Assembly (NCBI GenBank): GCA_934725525.1
Contig: CAKVCG010000003.1
Span: 1 to 39,394 of the forward strand
Direction of reading: 5' to 3'
From: an uncultured Brachyspira sp.
GTDB lineage: Bacteria; Spirochaetota; Brachyspiria; Brachyspirales; Brachyspiraceae
Length of the DNA: 39,394 nucleotides
Made by a program: the position numbers and the translations under genes. The number at the start of each line of letters is the position of its first letter. Position 1 is the first letter of the stretch. Below the pieces are notes generated by a model that was not told the origin of the DNA, did not search any database, and was given only the letters and a program-made list of their open reading frames with translations. This document shows positions 17,580-26,041 of the stretch, in pieces.

Positions 17580-18395
17580 CTATCGTTTCATATATACTGT
17601 AGAATTATTTATATTTACGAATTTAAATTTGGTGTCAAGTCCGAATAAAGATTCGGTATGTCCTATAAATAAAAATCCATTTCTATTTAATATATCATAA
17701 AATCTATTAACAGTCAATTTAACAGATTCATTATCGAAATATATTAAAACATTTCTGCAAAATATAATGTCTATATTATATTGCATAAATCTATGCATTA
17801 AGTTATGACAATCGAAAGTTATTAAATCTCTTATATTATTTTTTACCGAATATCTGCCATCTGAAAGTTTATCAAAATACTTTTTTAAATATTTTTTCGG
17901 AACATTTTCAATTTTTTCAATATCGTATTTTCCTTCTTTTGCCGTTATAATAGAATTTAAAGACAAATCGGTTGCAAATATTTTTATATCTCCTTCTTTA
18001 ATATTTTCCGTCTCTAAACAAGTTGTCGCTATCGAATAAGCCTCCTCTCCCGTAGAACAACCCGCGCACCAAATCCTTATCATCTCTCCATTCTTCTTTT
18101 GTTTCAATATATTTGGCAAAACATATTTTTGTAGAATTTGAAAATCCGATTCCGTTCTAAAAAATTTTGTTAAACTTGTGGTTATATTTTCCAAAAATTC
18201 TTCCAAGCAATTCTTATCGGAAGAAACCAATTTATAATAATCGTAAACTTCGTTTATTCCTTTTTCTTTCATAGAAGAAAATATATACGATTGCAAAACG
18301 ACTTCGTTTACCAAATTAAAACGTATCCCACTTTCTTTATGTATAAAGTCTTCAAAAAGATTAAATTCTTCTCTATTTAATTTTAATGCGTTCAA
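17580..18395 (-). CDS. cheR: CheR-type chemotaxis methyltransferase
   Basis: CheR (271 residues) transfers methyl groups from S-adenosylmethionine to glutamates on chemoreceptors, adjusting their sensitivity. The N-terminal all-helical domain (FNLFEDFIHKESGIRF) precedes the methyltransferase fold with RIWCAGCSTGEEAYSIA (SAM binding), IKIFATDLSLNSI, FCRNVLIYFD and LFIGHTESL, all typical. TTSLTKFFRTESDF matches the family TxNxTxFFRxxxxF motif with Ser for Asn. It is preceded by a CheY-like gene 49 bases upstream and followed by bactofilin, not by cheB or cheW. Confidence 0.92.
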   Translation of the reverse strand: MNALKLNREEFNLFEDFIHKESGIRFNLVNEVVLQSYIFSSMKEKGINEVYDYYKLVSSDKNCLEEFLENITTSLTKFFRTESDFQILQKYVLPNILKQKKNGEMIRIWCAGCSTGEEAYSIATTCLETENIKEGDIKIFATDLSLNSIITAKEGKYDIEKIENVPKKYLKKYFDKLSDGRYSVKNNIRDLITFDCHNLMHRFMQYNIDIIFCRNVLIYFDNESVKLTVNRFYDILNRNGFLFIGHTESLFGLDTKFKFVNINNSTVYMKR

Positions 18396-18444
18396 AATAA
18401 ATTAAGTCCTAAAAACAGGATGTATGAAACTATATATAAATAAA

Positions 18445-18861
18445 TTATTTTTTATCCAAAACCATTTTTATTCTTTCGAGGACTTTTTTTCTATCCAAAG
18501 GTTTAGTTATATAATTTTTTGCCCCCGCCAAAAGGGCTTTTTTAACCATATCCTCTTTACCTAAAGCGCTTACCATAACGACTTTTGCCTCTTTATCAAA
18601 TTCCATAATTTTTGTTAATGCCGTAATTCCGTCCATTTTTGGCATGGTAATATCTAAAGTCACCAAATCGGGTTTATGTTCTTTATACATAAGAACGCCC
18701 TCTTCTCCATTTTCAGCAGTTCCGACAACTTTGTAATTCTCGGAAACGAATATTTGCTGCAATTGTTTCACGACAAAAGCCGAATCGTCTATAAGCAAAA
18801 TTCTATATTGTTTTCCCAATTCGTTTATACCATCGCCGCTTTTTGAATTAAGTTCAGCCAT
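18445..18861 (-). CDS. cheY: CheY-like response regulator
   Basis: A stand-alone receiver domain (138 residues) preceded by a short polar leader of about 17 residues. The acidic pocket is LLIDDSAFV, the phosphorylated Asp is in LVTLDITMPKMDG, the switch Thr/Ser in VVMVSALG and the conserved Lys in ITKPLDRKKV. No output domain is present, so it acts by protein contact, as CheY does on the flagellar motor switch. AAGGAG sits at good distance before the ATG. It heads the operon that continues with cheR, bactofilin and mreBCD; whether it is the main motor CheY or a dedicated paralog cannot be told here. Confidence 0.88.
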   Translation of the reverse strand: MAELNSKSGDGINELGKQYRILLIDDSAFVVKQLQQIFVSENYKVVGTAENGEEGVLMYKEHKPDLVTLDITMPKMDGITALTKIMEFDKEAKVVMVSALGKEDMVKKALLAGAKNYITKPLDRKKVLERIKMVLDKK

Positions 18862-19024
18862 ACTAATTACTCCTTAATTAATATTTTATAATATATAATT
18901 TTTATTTCAAGTATTAATATTATCTATAATTATTTTATATATTTAAGAAATAGTTCTCTAAACGCTTGATTTTTAATTATTCATAAATTATTATCAATTT
19001 ATAATATCGGTTGGAAATATAATT

Positions 19025-19648
19025 ATGGAAAATAATTTTGAAAATAATTTATCGTTTTTTACAATATTAATAATCGGCGCTTATATAGCCTGTCAAATGA
19101 TTTCAAATATATCGAGCGTTAAAATTGCAAATGTTTTAAGTTTGGCTGTGGACGGAGGAACTTTTCTTTATCCTTTGGCTTTCACAATAAGAGATATGGC
19201 CCATAAAACCATAGGTAAAAAAAACACTCAAAAACTTATAATTGTTTCGGCGATTATAAATATATTCACTCCGATTTATTTTTATATAATATCTCAAATT
19301 CCCGCGGATTCAAGCTGGGAATTTAACAAAGCTTTTCAAATTACTTTAAGCCCAGTTATGAGAATAGCGATAGCCTCGATAGTAGCGTCAACTTTATCCG
19401 AACTTGTCGATACGGAAGTTTATCATTTTTTTATAACTAAAATAACGAAAAGATTTCAATGGTTAAGAGTATTGATAAGCAACGTTTTTAGTATTCCCGT
19501 AGATAATTTTTTATTTGTGCTAATAGCTTTTTTGGGAGTTTTGTCTATAGACGCTTTAATCGAAATATTTATTTTTAATTTTTTTGTAAAATATGCGGTG
19601 ACAATTATAAGCGTTCCGCTGATTTATTTAGCCAAAGATAAAAAATAA
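19025..19648 (+). CDS. VUT/YhhQ family transporter (putative queuosine precursor transporter)
   Basis: A 207-residue protein with about six membrane helices. ANVLSLAVDGGTFLYPLAFTIRDM is the diagnostic region of the VUT (YhhQ) family: a glycine-rich, Pro/Phe-containing turn followed by an acidic D-x-x pair. SELVDTEVYHFFITKIT matches the second signature (D-x-x-V/Y-x-x). Members import queuosine precursors such as preQ0/preQ1. I looked for a preQ1 riboswitch in the 160 bases upstream and saw none. The gene ends at a hairpin shared with the converging symporter gene. Confidence 0.8.
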   Translation: MENNFENNLSFFTILIIGAYIACQMISNISSVKIANVLSLAVDGGTFLYPLAFTIRDMAHKTIGKKNTQKLIIVSAIINIFTPIYFYIISQIPADSSWEFNKAFQITLSPVMRIAIASIVASTLSELVDTEVYHFFITKITKRFQWLRVLISNVFSIPVDNFLFVLIAFLGVLSIDALIEIFIFNFFVKYAVTIISVPLIYLAKDKK

Positions 19649-19671
19649 ATTTAAAATGAAACGCAAATAAA

Positions 19672-19706
19672 AAGATAGAAAAAGACTTAAAGCCTCTTTC
19701 TATCTA
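19672..19706. terminator. Bidirectional terminator
   Basis: AGATAGAAA with AAGA behind it pairs with TCTTTCTATCT, interrupted by a small bulge, around a short loop (CTTAAAGCC). It lies between the converging VUT gene and the minus-strand symporter gene, with A- and T-rich flanks on both sides. Confidence 0.65.
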
Positions 19707-19744
19707 TTATATTTAAATAACTCTTCTAACCAACAAATTTTAAA

Positions 19745-20929
19745 TCAAGCTTCTTTTTTAATTTTCGTTTTATATAACCAATCGACAAATACCGCAATAG
19801 CGTTATCTCCCGAAACATTCGCCGCCGTTCCAAAAGAATCTTGAGTCAAATATAAAGCTATCATTAAACCTTGCAATTCATCGCCCGTAATTCCAACCAT
19901 ATAAAGAAAAGGCAAAGCGCTCATTATAGCTCCGCCCGGAGCTCCGGGAGCCGCAACCATCGCAATTCCGAGCATCAATATAAACGGAAGTATCGATACA
20001 TAAGTAGGATTTTGCCCTAATATCAATATAACCGCGGTAGAACAACTCGTTATCGTTATCATAGAACCCGCCAAGTGAATAGTCGCGCAAAGTGGAATTA
20101 CAAAATTTCTTATTTGTTCGGAAATTCCGTTTTTCTCTGCGGACATTAAACTAACGGGAATTGTCGCCGCGCTGCTTTGAGTTCCAACCGCCGTAAAATA
20201 AGCGGGAATTTGATTCTTTATAAGCATCAAAGGAGATTTTCCTCCGATTATTCCAGATATTACAAATAAAGCCGTAATATAAAGCAAATGAAGAATTATA
20301 ACGACTACAAATACTTTACCGAATATAACCAAAATATTTTGTATACTTCCAGCGTGGGTTAAATTGGCGAAAGTTCCCAAAATATGAAGTGGCAATATTG
20401 GAATGATTATTTTTTGAAGTATCGCTTGTATAACTTCTTCCGAATCTTTTACTATCGCAAAAAGTTCCATTCCCTGTCCTTTCGGGCGCAACATTGTTAT
20501 TCCTATTCCGAGTATAAAAGCGAATATAACGGCGGAGGTTACATCGAATAAAGGTTTCAAAGGAATCGTGAAATATGTCGAAAGTCCAGATTCTATTTTT
20601 ACTTCTCCTAATTGAGTAATATTCAAAAGACTTGGAAATAAATTTGAAGCTACCAAAAAAGCTATACTACCAGCCAATAATGTAGAAGCGTAGGAAATCA
20701 AAACTGTAACGCCTATCAATTTTGAAGCTCCTTCCGTGAGACTCGCCACTCCATAACCGATAAACGAAACTATCATTAACGGAATTACGAAATTTAAGAA
20801 TAAGCTGAATATAGAACTTATGGTTACAAATATTCTGATAATCGGAGCGGGCAAAAACGAACCTACCAATATACCCAATATTATTCCCGCGATAATTCTG
20901 GGGAAAAGTCCAATCTTTTTCATTTTCAA
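19745..20929 (-). CDS. Dicarboxylate/amino acid:cation symporter (DAACS family)
   Basis: A 394-residue secondary transporter of the glutamate/C4-dicarboxylate family. Family marks are TAVGTQSSAATIPVSL (re-entrant loop HP1, SSAATLP-type), ICATIHLAGSMITITSCSTAV where most have ATINMDGT, and MVAAPGAPGGAIMSALPFL (HP2). Eight or so hydrophobic segments are visible. In HP-loop/TM7 the usual NMDGT motif is replaced by HLAGS, so cation or substrate preference may differ from GltP; substrate is not predictable. AAGGAG lies seven bases before the ATG. Its 3' end meets the terminator at 19672-19706. Confidence 0.87.
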   Translation of the reverse strand: MKMKKIGLFPRIIAGIILGILVGSFLPAPIIRIFVTISSIFSLFLNFVIPLMIVSFIGYGVASLTEGASKLIGVTVLISYASTLLAGSIAFLVASNLFPSLLNITQLGEVKIESGLSTYFTIPLKPLFDVTSAVIFAFILGIGITMLRPKGQGMELFAIVKDSEEVIQAILQKIIIPILPLHILGTFANLTHAGSIQNILVIFGKVFVVVIILHLLYITALFVISGIIGGKSPLMLIKNQIPAYFTAVGTQSSAATIPVSLMSAEKNGISEQIRNFVIPLCATIHLAGSMITITSCSTAVILILGQNPTYVSILPFILMLGIAMVAAPGAPGGAIMSALPFLYMVGITGDELQGLMIALYLTQDSFGTAANVSGDNAIAVFVDWLYKTKIKKEA

Positions 20930-21009
20930 ACTCCTTGTATTTTTTATTTATTTAATTTCAATTATTATAATTTATTTTTTTATTATATTCAATACTTAAT
21001 TAATAAATT

Positions 21010-22353
21010 TTAAATAAAATCCATTTCTATTATATATTTATCTTTTTCAGTTATAGCGTTATTTTTTGAAATTCTATTAACGGCATAAGGTTTAAGACAA
21101 ACCGCTATTATTTCGTTATTTGAATTTTCTATTATTGGAATATCGTTTCTTTTTCTTGAAGGAATTTTTGAATCGATAAATATTTTTCTTAAAAATTTTT
21201 TCTCTCCGTTTGGATACGAAATTAAAAAGTCCGCGTTTTTTCTTTGCCTAACAATTATTGGATAATCGCATTTTATATATAATTTTTCTTTATAATTTAT
21301 ATTTTTATTTTCAATCGTTTTAAAACTAATACTTTTACCCGCAAATTTATAAGTTCCGTCTTTTTCAATTTTTAAATAATTGTTTATATTTTCTTTTTTT
21401 TCAATTTTTTCTATTATAAATTTATCATATTCTTTTATTAAATTAAAATTATCCAGCCTTAAAATAACATTGCTTTTTTTCGATTTTATTATTTTAATTA
21501 TTTCAGAAATTCTTTTTTCGTTTATCTCAATTTCATTTTTAGAGCTTTCGGATAAGAATTTTATTATTATTCTATTTAAAAAAATTTTATTTAAATTTTT
21601 AATATTTTCTATATTTATAGAATTTTTATTTATCAAATTATTTTTATAAATATTATTAATTTTCTTTCTTAAAAATTTATTCTCCAAATAAGCTCTTTTT
21701 GAAAATTTTATTATATTGTCTTTCGATTTTTTATTAATCGTTTCAAGAAGCGGAATAATTACATTTCTTATTTTATTTCTCGCGTATTTATTTTTTTTAT
21801 TTGAAGCGTCCTCTCTATATTCCAAATTATTTTCTTTCGCGTAATTTTCAATTTCCGTTCTGTAAAAATCGAGCATCGGGCGTAAAATATAATCATTCTT
21901 TTTTTTAAGGCAATTATAAACATCCGCTCCCGCTCCTTTAATCATTCTATAAATTATCGTTTCGACAAAATCGTCTTTATTATGAGCGATAATCAAATAA
22001 TCGAAAATATTTTTTTTGTAAAGTTCTTCAAAAAATTCGTATCTGTCTTTTCTCGCTTCGTTTTGAATATTTTTTTTATTATAACTTCCTTCTTTTATTT
22101 CTTTAATACAAATTTTGAGATTATATTTTTCGGCGATATTTTTGGCAAATAATTCGTCTTTTTTAGATTCTTCTCCTCTCAAATTATAATTTATATGAAT
22201 AATTATAAGATTAAATTTAAGTTCTTTTTTTAATTTGTAAATTATATGAAGAGCCGTTTGCGAATCGATTCCGCCCGAATACGCGACAGCCAAAGTTTTT
22301 TTATTTAAATCTTTTACATTTTCTACTAAAAAATTTTTAATCTCGTTTAGCAT
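21010..22353 (-). CDS. tilS: tRNA(Ile)-lysidine synthase
   Basis: TilS (447 residues) converts C34 of tRNA-Ile(CAU) to lysidine so that it reads AUA, an essential step and an important one in an A+T-rich genome where AUA codons abound. The PP-loop ATPase motif is VAYSGGIDSQTALH at residues 23-36. Further marks are HINYNLRGEESKKDE, IQNEARKDRYEFFEE, IAHNKDDFVETIIYRMIKGAG, LRPMLDFYRTEIENYA and EDASNKKNKYARNKIRN. The C-terminal domain has VRQRKNADFLISYPNGEKKF and SKIPSRKRNDIPII. The gene is extremely Lys/Asn/Ile-rich. It follows the PIN-PhoH gene by 23 bases. Confidence 0.94.
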   Translation of the reverse strand: MLNEIKNFLVENVKDLNKKTLAVAYSGGIDSQTALHIIYKLKKELKFNLIIIHINYNLRGEESKKDELFAKNIAEKYNLKICIKEIKEGSYNKKNIQNEARKDRYEFFEELYKKNIFDYLIIAHNKDDFVETIIYRMIKGAGADVYNCLKKKNDYILRPMLDFYRTEIENYAKENNLEYREDASNKKNKYARNKIRNVIIPLLETINKKSKDNIIKFSKRAYLENKFLRKKINNIYKNNLINKNSINIENIKNLNKIFLNRIIIKFLSESSKNEIEINEKRISEIIKIIKSKKSNVILRLDNFNLIKEYDKFIIEKIEKKENINNYLKIEKDGTYKFAGKSISFKTIENKNINYKEKLYIKCDYPIIVRQRKNADFLISYPNGEKKFLRKIFIDSKIPSRKRNDIPIIENSNNEIIAVCLKPYAVNRISKNNAITEKDKYIIEMDFI

Positions 22354-22376
22354 TTTTTATAATATTTTTATAATAT

Positions 22377-23720
22377 TTATAAGACATTAGCCGCGAGTTC
22401 GGCAAGTTTGGACCTTTCGCCTTTTTCCAAAGTTACAGTTCCGCTTAAAACTTCCGCTTTCATTCTGTCTATTAAATAAGTTAAACCGTTATTTCTTTCG
22501 TCCAAATAAGGAGTGTCGATTTGATGAATATCGCCCGTAAATACTATTTTAGTTCCTTCTCCCGCTCTCGTTATAATAGTTTTTATTTCATGCGGAGTGA
22601 GATTTTGCGCCTCATCAACTATGAAATATATTTTATTCAAACTTCTTCCTCTTATATAAGCCAAAGGAGATATTACTATTTTTTCGTTTTCAAGCATTTT
22701 TCTTATATTTTTACTTTCATCGCTGTCGTCAGAATGCAAATGTTGTATAACGGATAAATTATCGAACAAAGGCTGCATATAAGGTTCTAATTTGCTATTA
22801 ACATCGCCGGGCAAAAATCCCAAATCTTTATTCGATAAAGCCACAATTGGACGAGCGAGCAATATTTGTCTGTATTCTCTTCTCTTTTCAAGCGCCGCTG
22901 CCAAAGCCAAAAGAGTTTTTCCCGTTCCAGCTTTTCCCATAACAGTAACCAAAGGAACGCTATTGTCAAGCAAAATATCCAAAGCCATAGCCTGCTCTTC
23001 GTTTCGAGGTTTTACTCCGTAAGCGCTAATATCGGTATTAACATGAATAATGCTGTTTGTGTCTTCTTTATATTTTCCAATTACCGCTTCGTCTTCTTCG
23101 TTTATTCTATAGCATAAATAAGTGTTCGGATAAATGGAATGTTCGCTTTTAATTCCTATTTCGTTATTGTTTTTAAGCTCGTCAATATATACTTTAGCGT
23201 TGTCTCCAGATATATTTTCAATTCCCGTAAATAACGAAGATAATTTTTCTATTTTATCGGTATTATAATCTTGAGTATTTATTCCCAAGCTTCTCGCTTT
23301 CATTCTCATATTAATATCTTTCGTTATTAAAACAACTCTTAAATTTTCACACTTAAAATTATAAGCGGAAGAAAGAATTTTATGGTCGGGAATACTTCCA
23401 GCGAATATTTTTTTGAAATCTTCTCTCTCCTCGTTATTCACATCTATAAATATTTTGCTTTTATTTGGAAGAATTACTCCGTTTGTAAATATGTCTTTGT
23501 CTTCGCTACTTTCCGAAAGCGTATCGAGTTCTCTTATAAATTCTCTCGCGTTGAAGTTTATCGTGTCGCTTCCTTTTTTGAATTTATCGACTTCTTCAAG
23601 CACTATAATTGGAACAACGATATTTGTCTCTTCAAACGAAAATATTGATTTAAAATCATGCAGTATAACATTTGTGTCGAAAACAAATACTTTTTTATTA
23701 GGAATAAATTTTTCAGTCAT
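22377..23720 (-). CDS. PIN-PhoH fusion protein (PhoH2/YlaK type)
   Basis: A 447-residue protein with two parts. The N-terminal PIN ribonuclease domain has VFVFDTNVILHDFKSI, VVPIIVLEEVDKFKKGS and VLITKDINMRMKARSLG, containing the acidic metal-binding residues. The C-terminal PhoH-type ATPase has MGKAGTGKTLLALAAALEK, ILLARPIVALSNKDLGFLPG, YFIVDEAQNLTPHEIKTI and VFTGDIHQIDTPYLDERNNG. PhoH2 proteins couple helicase activity to RNA cleavage. AAAGGA precedes the ATG. It is directly upstream of tilS and separated from the 23881-24990 gene by a strong terminator. Confidence 0.92.
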   Translation of the reverse strand: MTEKFIPNKKVFVFDTNVILHDFKSIFSFEETNIVVPIIVLEEVDKFKKGSDTINFNAREFIRELDTLSESSEDKDIFTNGVILPNKSKIFIDVNNEEREDFKKIFAGSIPDHKILSSAYNFKCENLRVVLITKDINMRMKARSLGINTQDYNTDKIEKLSSLFTGIENISGDNAKVYIDELKNNNEIGIKSEHSIYPNTYLCYRINEEDEAVIGKYKEDTNSIIHVNTDISAYGVKPRNEEQAMALDILLDNSVPLVTVMGKAGTGKTLLALAAALEKRREYRQILLARPIVALSNKDLGFLPGDVNSKLEPYMQPLFDNLSVIQHLHSDDSDESKNIRKMLENEKIVISPLAYIRGRSLNKIYFIVDEAQNLTPHEIKTIITRAGEGTKIVFTGDIHQIDTPYLDERNNGLTYLIDRMKAEVLSGTVTLEKGERSKLAELAANVL

Positions 23721-23819
23721 TATTAGTCCTTTAGAGTTATTTTAGCATTTTTTAATATTATGATAGATAAATAAAAAAATCAACGAATAAAATACAGAAT
23801 TACATTAAAAAATAAAAAA

Positions 23820-23850
23820 CCTAATTTATCCGCATAAAGAATAAATTAGG
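23820..23850 (-). terminator. Rho-independent terminator of the C10-tract gene
   Basis: On the minus strand CCTAATTTAT pairs perfectly with ATAAATTAGG around an 11-base loop, followed by TTTTTTATTTTTTAATG. It lies 30 bases after the stop of the 23881-24990 gene and isolates that gene from phoH. Confidence 0.88.
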
Positions 23851-23880
23851 CTTAATAATTTTTAAAAATTTTCTATAAAA

Positions 23881-24990
23881 CTAAAATCTAAATATACTCC
23901 GAGTAGTAGTTTCTGGCGGCGTTGGAGTTGGCGTAGTATCGTTTGTAAATTTATCTTCTTTTTCGCTTACAAACTTTATCGTAATTTCAGTTTCAGAGAG
24001 GTCATAAATATCCTCCCAAGTCACTTTATAAGTTAGAGAATAGGATTTTTTATCCGTTCCCGCTTCCTCTTTAGAAAATACGCTTTTTGAAATTTCTGGT
24101 ATAGGAGAATCGCCATCCTCAACTGAAGCCGAAGCTTCTTTTAAGCTGGTATCCGCAAGTTTTTTTAACAAGGATTTTGCTACAGAAGATTCCGTAATAC
24201 TACTACCGCTAGTATCACTTATATTAGTATAAATAGAATTTGTTATTTCAAATGTAAATGGGGGGGGGGTAATTGTATCGTTAAATGTTCCATTTGTAAA
24301 GCAGTAAGAATAGCCTCCTGTAACTTCAGAACTTCCCTCTTTTTTCTGTATTTCTTCTAATGCAGAACCTTTCTTCAAAGCTTGTTCAATAAAAGTATTT
24401 GTAGCATTATTATCGCTAAATGTTTGAGCATGCTTCAATGTTACCCCAATGGGAATCGACATCATATAATTATTTAAATTTGTATCTTCAGCCGTAAATA
24501 TAAAATGAACGGTAATAGTTTTCGACTTTAAACCGCTTGAACTATCTAACTTCCTTATTTTATTTAATCCGCTTTCTTTTATAGTAAATATATCGTTTGT
24601 GTATTCGGTATCCGCCGTGGTTATTCTGTTCGCTTCGGTTTTATCTTCATCTTCGATTTCGTATTTAAGAGTATAAGGATAATCGTTATCCGAAATAAAA
24701 CCTATTTTTATTTCGCCAACCGTATTAGTCGTTTTTACGATAAAATTATCGGTGTTATTGTCGCCCGCTTGGGTAACTGAAAAAGTTCCCGCAGGCGCCG
24801 GTTGTCTGTTCGTTTTGACATTGTTTGTGGCATCGTAAGGGTTGTTTACTCTCCTACGTTGACAGCCGTAATAGACTATCAATCCTAATATTAATAAAAA
24901 TATTAGTAGAATTTTAGATTTTGAAAAATGCCATTTTTTTGTTCGCTTTCCGACATTACAGTCTTTTAATTGAAAAATTTTTTCTTTCAT
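23881..24990 (-). CDS. Envelope protein of unknown function with an in-frame C10 tract
   Basis: A 369-residue protein with a basic N-terminus (GKRTKKWHFSKSK), one hydrophobic helix (about residues 28-42, ILLIFLLILGLIVYYG) and a Cys directly after it (YYGCQRRR), which may be a relaxed spirochete lipobox. The exported part is rich in Thr, Ser, Asp and Lys, has beta-type repeats of charged strands (LKYEIEDEDKTEAN, LTYKVTWEDIYDLSETEITI), and ends in a Thr/Pro tail (TPTPTPPETTT). I do not recognise the family. At 24260-24269 ten consecutive Cs on the coding strand encode TPPP (residues 241-244). In the other two frames the sequence stops within five to six codons. It is a monocistronic gene with its own promoter, AGGGGGT ribosome site and terminator. 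Confidence 0.8.
   Translation of the reverse strand: MKEKIFQLKDCNVGKRTKKWHFSKSKILLIFLLILGLIVYYGCQRRRVNNPYDATNNVKTNRQPAPAGTFSVTQAGDNNTDNFIVKTTNTVGEIKIGFISDNDYPYTLKYEIEDEDKTEANRITTADTEYTNDIFTIKESGLNKIRKLDSSSGLKSKTITVHFIFTAEDTNLNNYMMSIPIGVTLKHAQTFSDNNATNTFIEQALKKGSALEEIQKKEGSSEVTGGYSYCFTNGTFNDTITPPPFTFEITNSIYTNISDTSGSSITESSVAKSLLKKLADTSLKEASASVEDGDSPIPEISKSVFSKEEAGTDKKSYSLTYKVTWEDIYDLSETEITIKFVSEKEDKFTNDTTPTPTPPETTTRSIFRF
24260..24269 (-). repeat. C10 homopolymer inside the envelope protein gene
   Basis: Ten Gs on the plus strand (ten Cs on the coding strand) stand out in a genome this rich in A and T. It is the longest G/C run I saw in the window. The current length keeps the 369-residue frame open. 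Nine Cs would lead to TAA and eleven to TGA shortly after the tract. Confidence 0.95.
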
Positions 24991-25051
24991 ATTTGACCCC
25001 CTTTTGTTTATTTAACTAATAAAAATCTCCTTGTAAAAAAAATATATAATT

Positions 25052-25081
25052 ATATTAAAACAAATTTTATAAATTTGTCAA
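25052..25081 (-). promoter_or_regulatory. Sigma-70 promoter of the C10-tract gene
   Basis: On the minus strand TTGACA (25076-25081) is followed after 18 bases by TAATAT (25052-25057). The leader then contains an unused AAGGAG and, just before the ATG, AAAGGGGGTC as ribosome binding site. Confidence 0.75.
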
Positions 25082-25105
25082 ATACTTTTTTACAATAAAT
25101 AATAA

Positions 25106-26041
25106 TTATTTAGTAAACCCGTTTGTGTCTTCAAATTCTTTTATAAATTTCTTTATTCCCGTTGCGGTAGCTTTCACCATTTTAATTCTCGTTTCTTTTG
25201 TATTCATAAATTTAGCGTCTTCTTCGTTTGTTATAAATCCAATCTCTATCAAAGTAGAAGGCATCAAAGAACCTTTTAAAACATAAAACAAAGCGTTTTG
25301 AACGGGTTTATTTCTTTTTGAAACTCCGCTTACTTTATAAACTTCGTCCACTATCGATTGAGCGAGCATTCTGCTTTCTTTTTGATGTTGTTCTACAAGC
25401 ATATAATTATGAGTTAATTGAGAGATGTTTTCCTCGTATTTTGAAGCGTCAACTTTATCGAATTTAACCAACGCGCTATTTTCCAATATTGAAACCGCTC
25501 TCGCGTATTCGCTCGATTCTTGAGCCGTTATAAAATAAGCCTCGAATCCTTTAGCGTTCGGACTCAAAGAAGCGTTTGCATGAACACTTATAAACAAAGC
25601 GTTTTTCGATTTTTCTAAATTTATTTTTGCCGAAGAATTCGCTATTTTATATCTTTCTTGCAAAGTCGGATAAATGTCTTTATCTCTCGTAAGAAATATG
25701 TCCATATTTGGAAGGACTTTTTTTAATTCTTCTTTTAATTCCAACGAAAACGATAAAACGATATCTTTTTCTTTCAATTTATTTATTCCAATCGAACCAG
25801 GGTCTTTACCGCCATGCCCCGCGTCTATTATTATTGTAGTAATAGTTTTTTCGTTAAATTTATTCGCTACGGGATTAAAAGTTTTTTTCAAATCTTCGGG
25901 TTTTATATTCAGATTATCTAATTTTATATTTTCAGATAAAGCTATCTTAAAGAAAATTAATAAAAAAATAAGAATAATGGCTATTCTTCTTTTTCTTCTT
26001 CCGACATTTCTTCCGAATATCCGCAATCTTCTTTTATACAA
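25106..26041 (-). CDS. amiC: N-acetylmuramoyl-L-alanine amidase
   Basis: A 311-residue zinc amidase (Amidase_3 family) that cleaves the amide bond between N-acetylmuramic acid and the peptide of peptidoglycan. The N-terminus is a very basic leader (YKRRLRIFGRNVGRRKRR) and a hydrophobic helix (about residues 20-36). The catalytic domain has IIIDAGHGGKDPGS (zinc His), EKDIVLSFSLEL (zinc Glu region), LFISVHANAS (zinc His) and STLIEIGFITNEED (catalytic Glu). No separate cell-wall-binding domain is present. The start overlaps the last 61 bases of topA in another frame. A TTG six codons in is an alternative start but still overlaps. It is the last gene of the TPR-dprA-topA-amiC run. The symbol is by function, not by proven orthology. 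Confidence 0.88.
   Translation of the reverse strand: MYKRRLRIFGRNVGRRKRRIAIILIFLLIFFKIALSENIKLDNLNIKPEDLKKTFNPVANKFNEKTITTIIIDAGHGGKDPGSIGINKLKEKDIVLSFSLELKEELKKVLPNMDIFLTRDKDIYPTLQERYKIANSSAKINLEKSKNALFISVHANASLSPNAKGFEAYFITAQESSEYARAVSILENSALVKFDKVDASKYEENISQLTHNYMLVEQHQKESRMLAQSIVDEVYKVSGVSKRNKPVQNALFYVLKGSLMPSTLIEIGFITNEEDAKFMNTKETRIKMVKATATGIKKFIKEFEDTNGFTK

Noticed and set aside
18862..19024. Possible preQ1 riboswitch before the VUT transporter
   Set aside because: The family often has one, but I could not find the preQ1 aptamer core or a following terminator.
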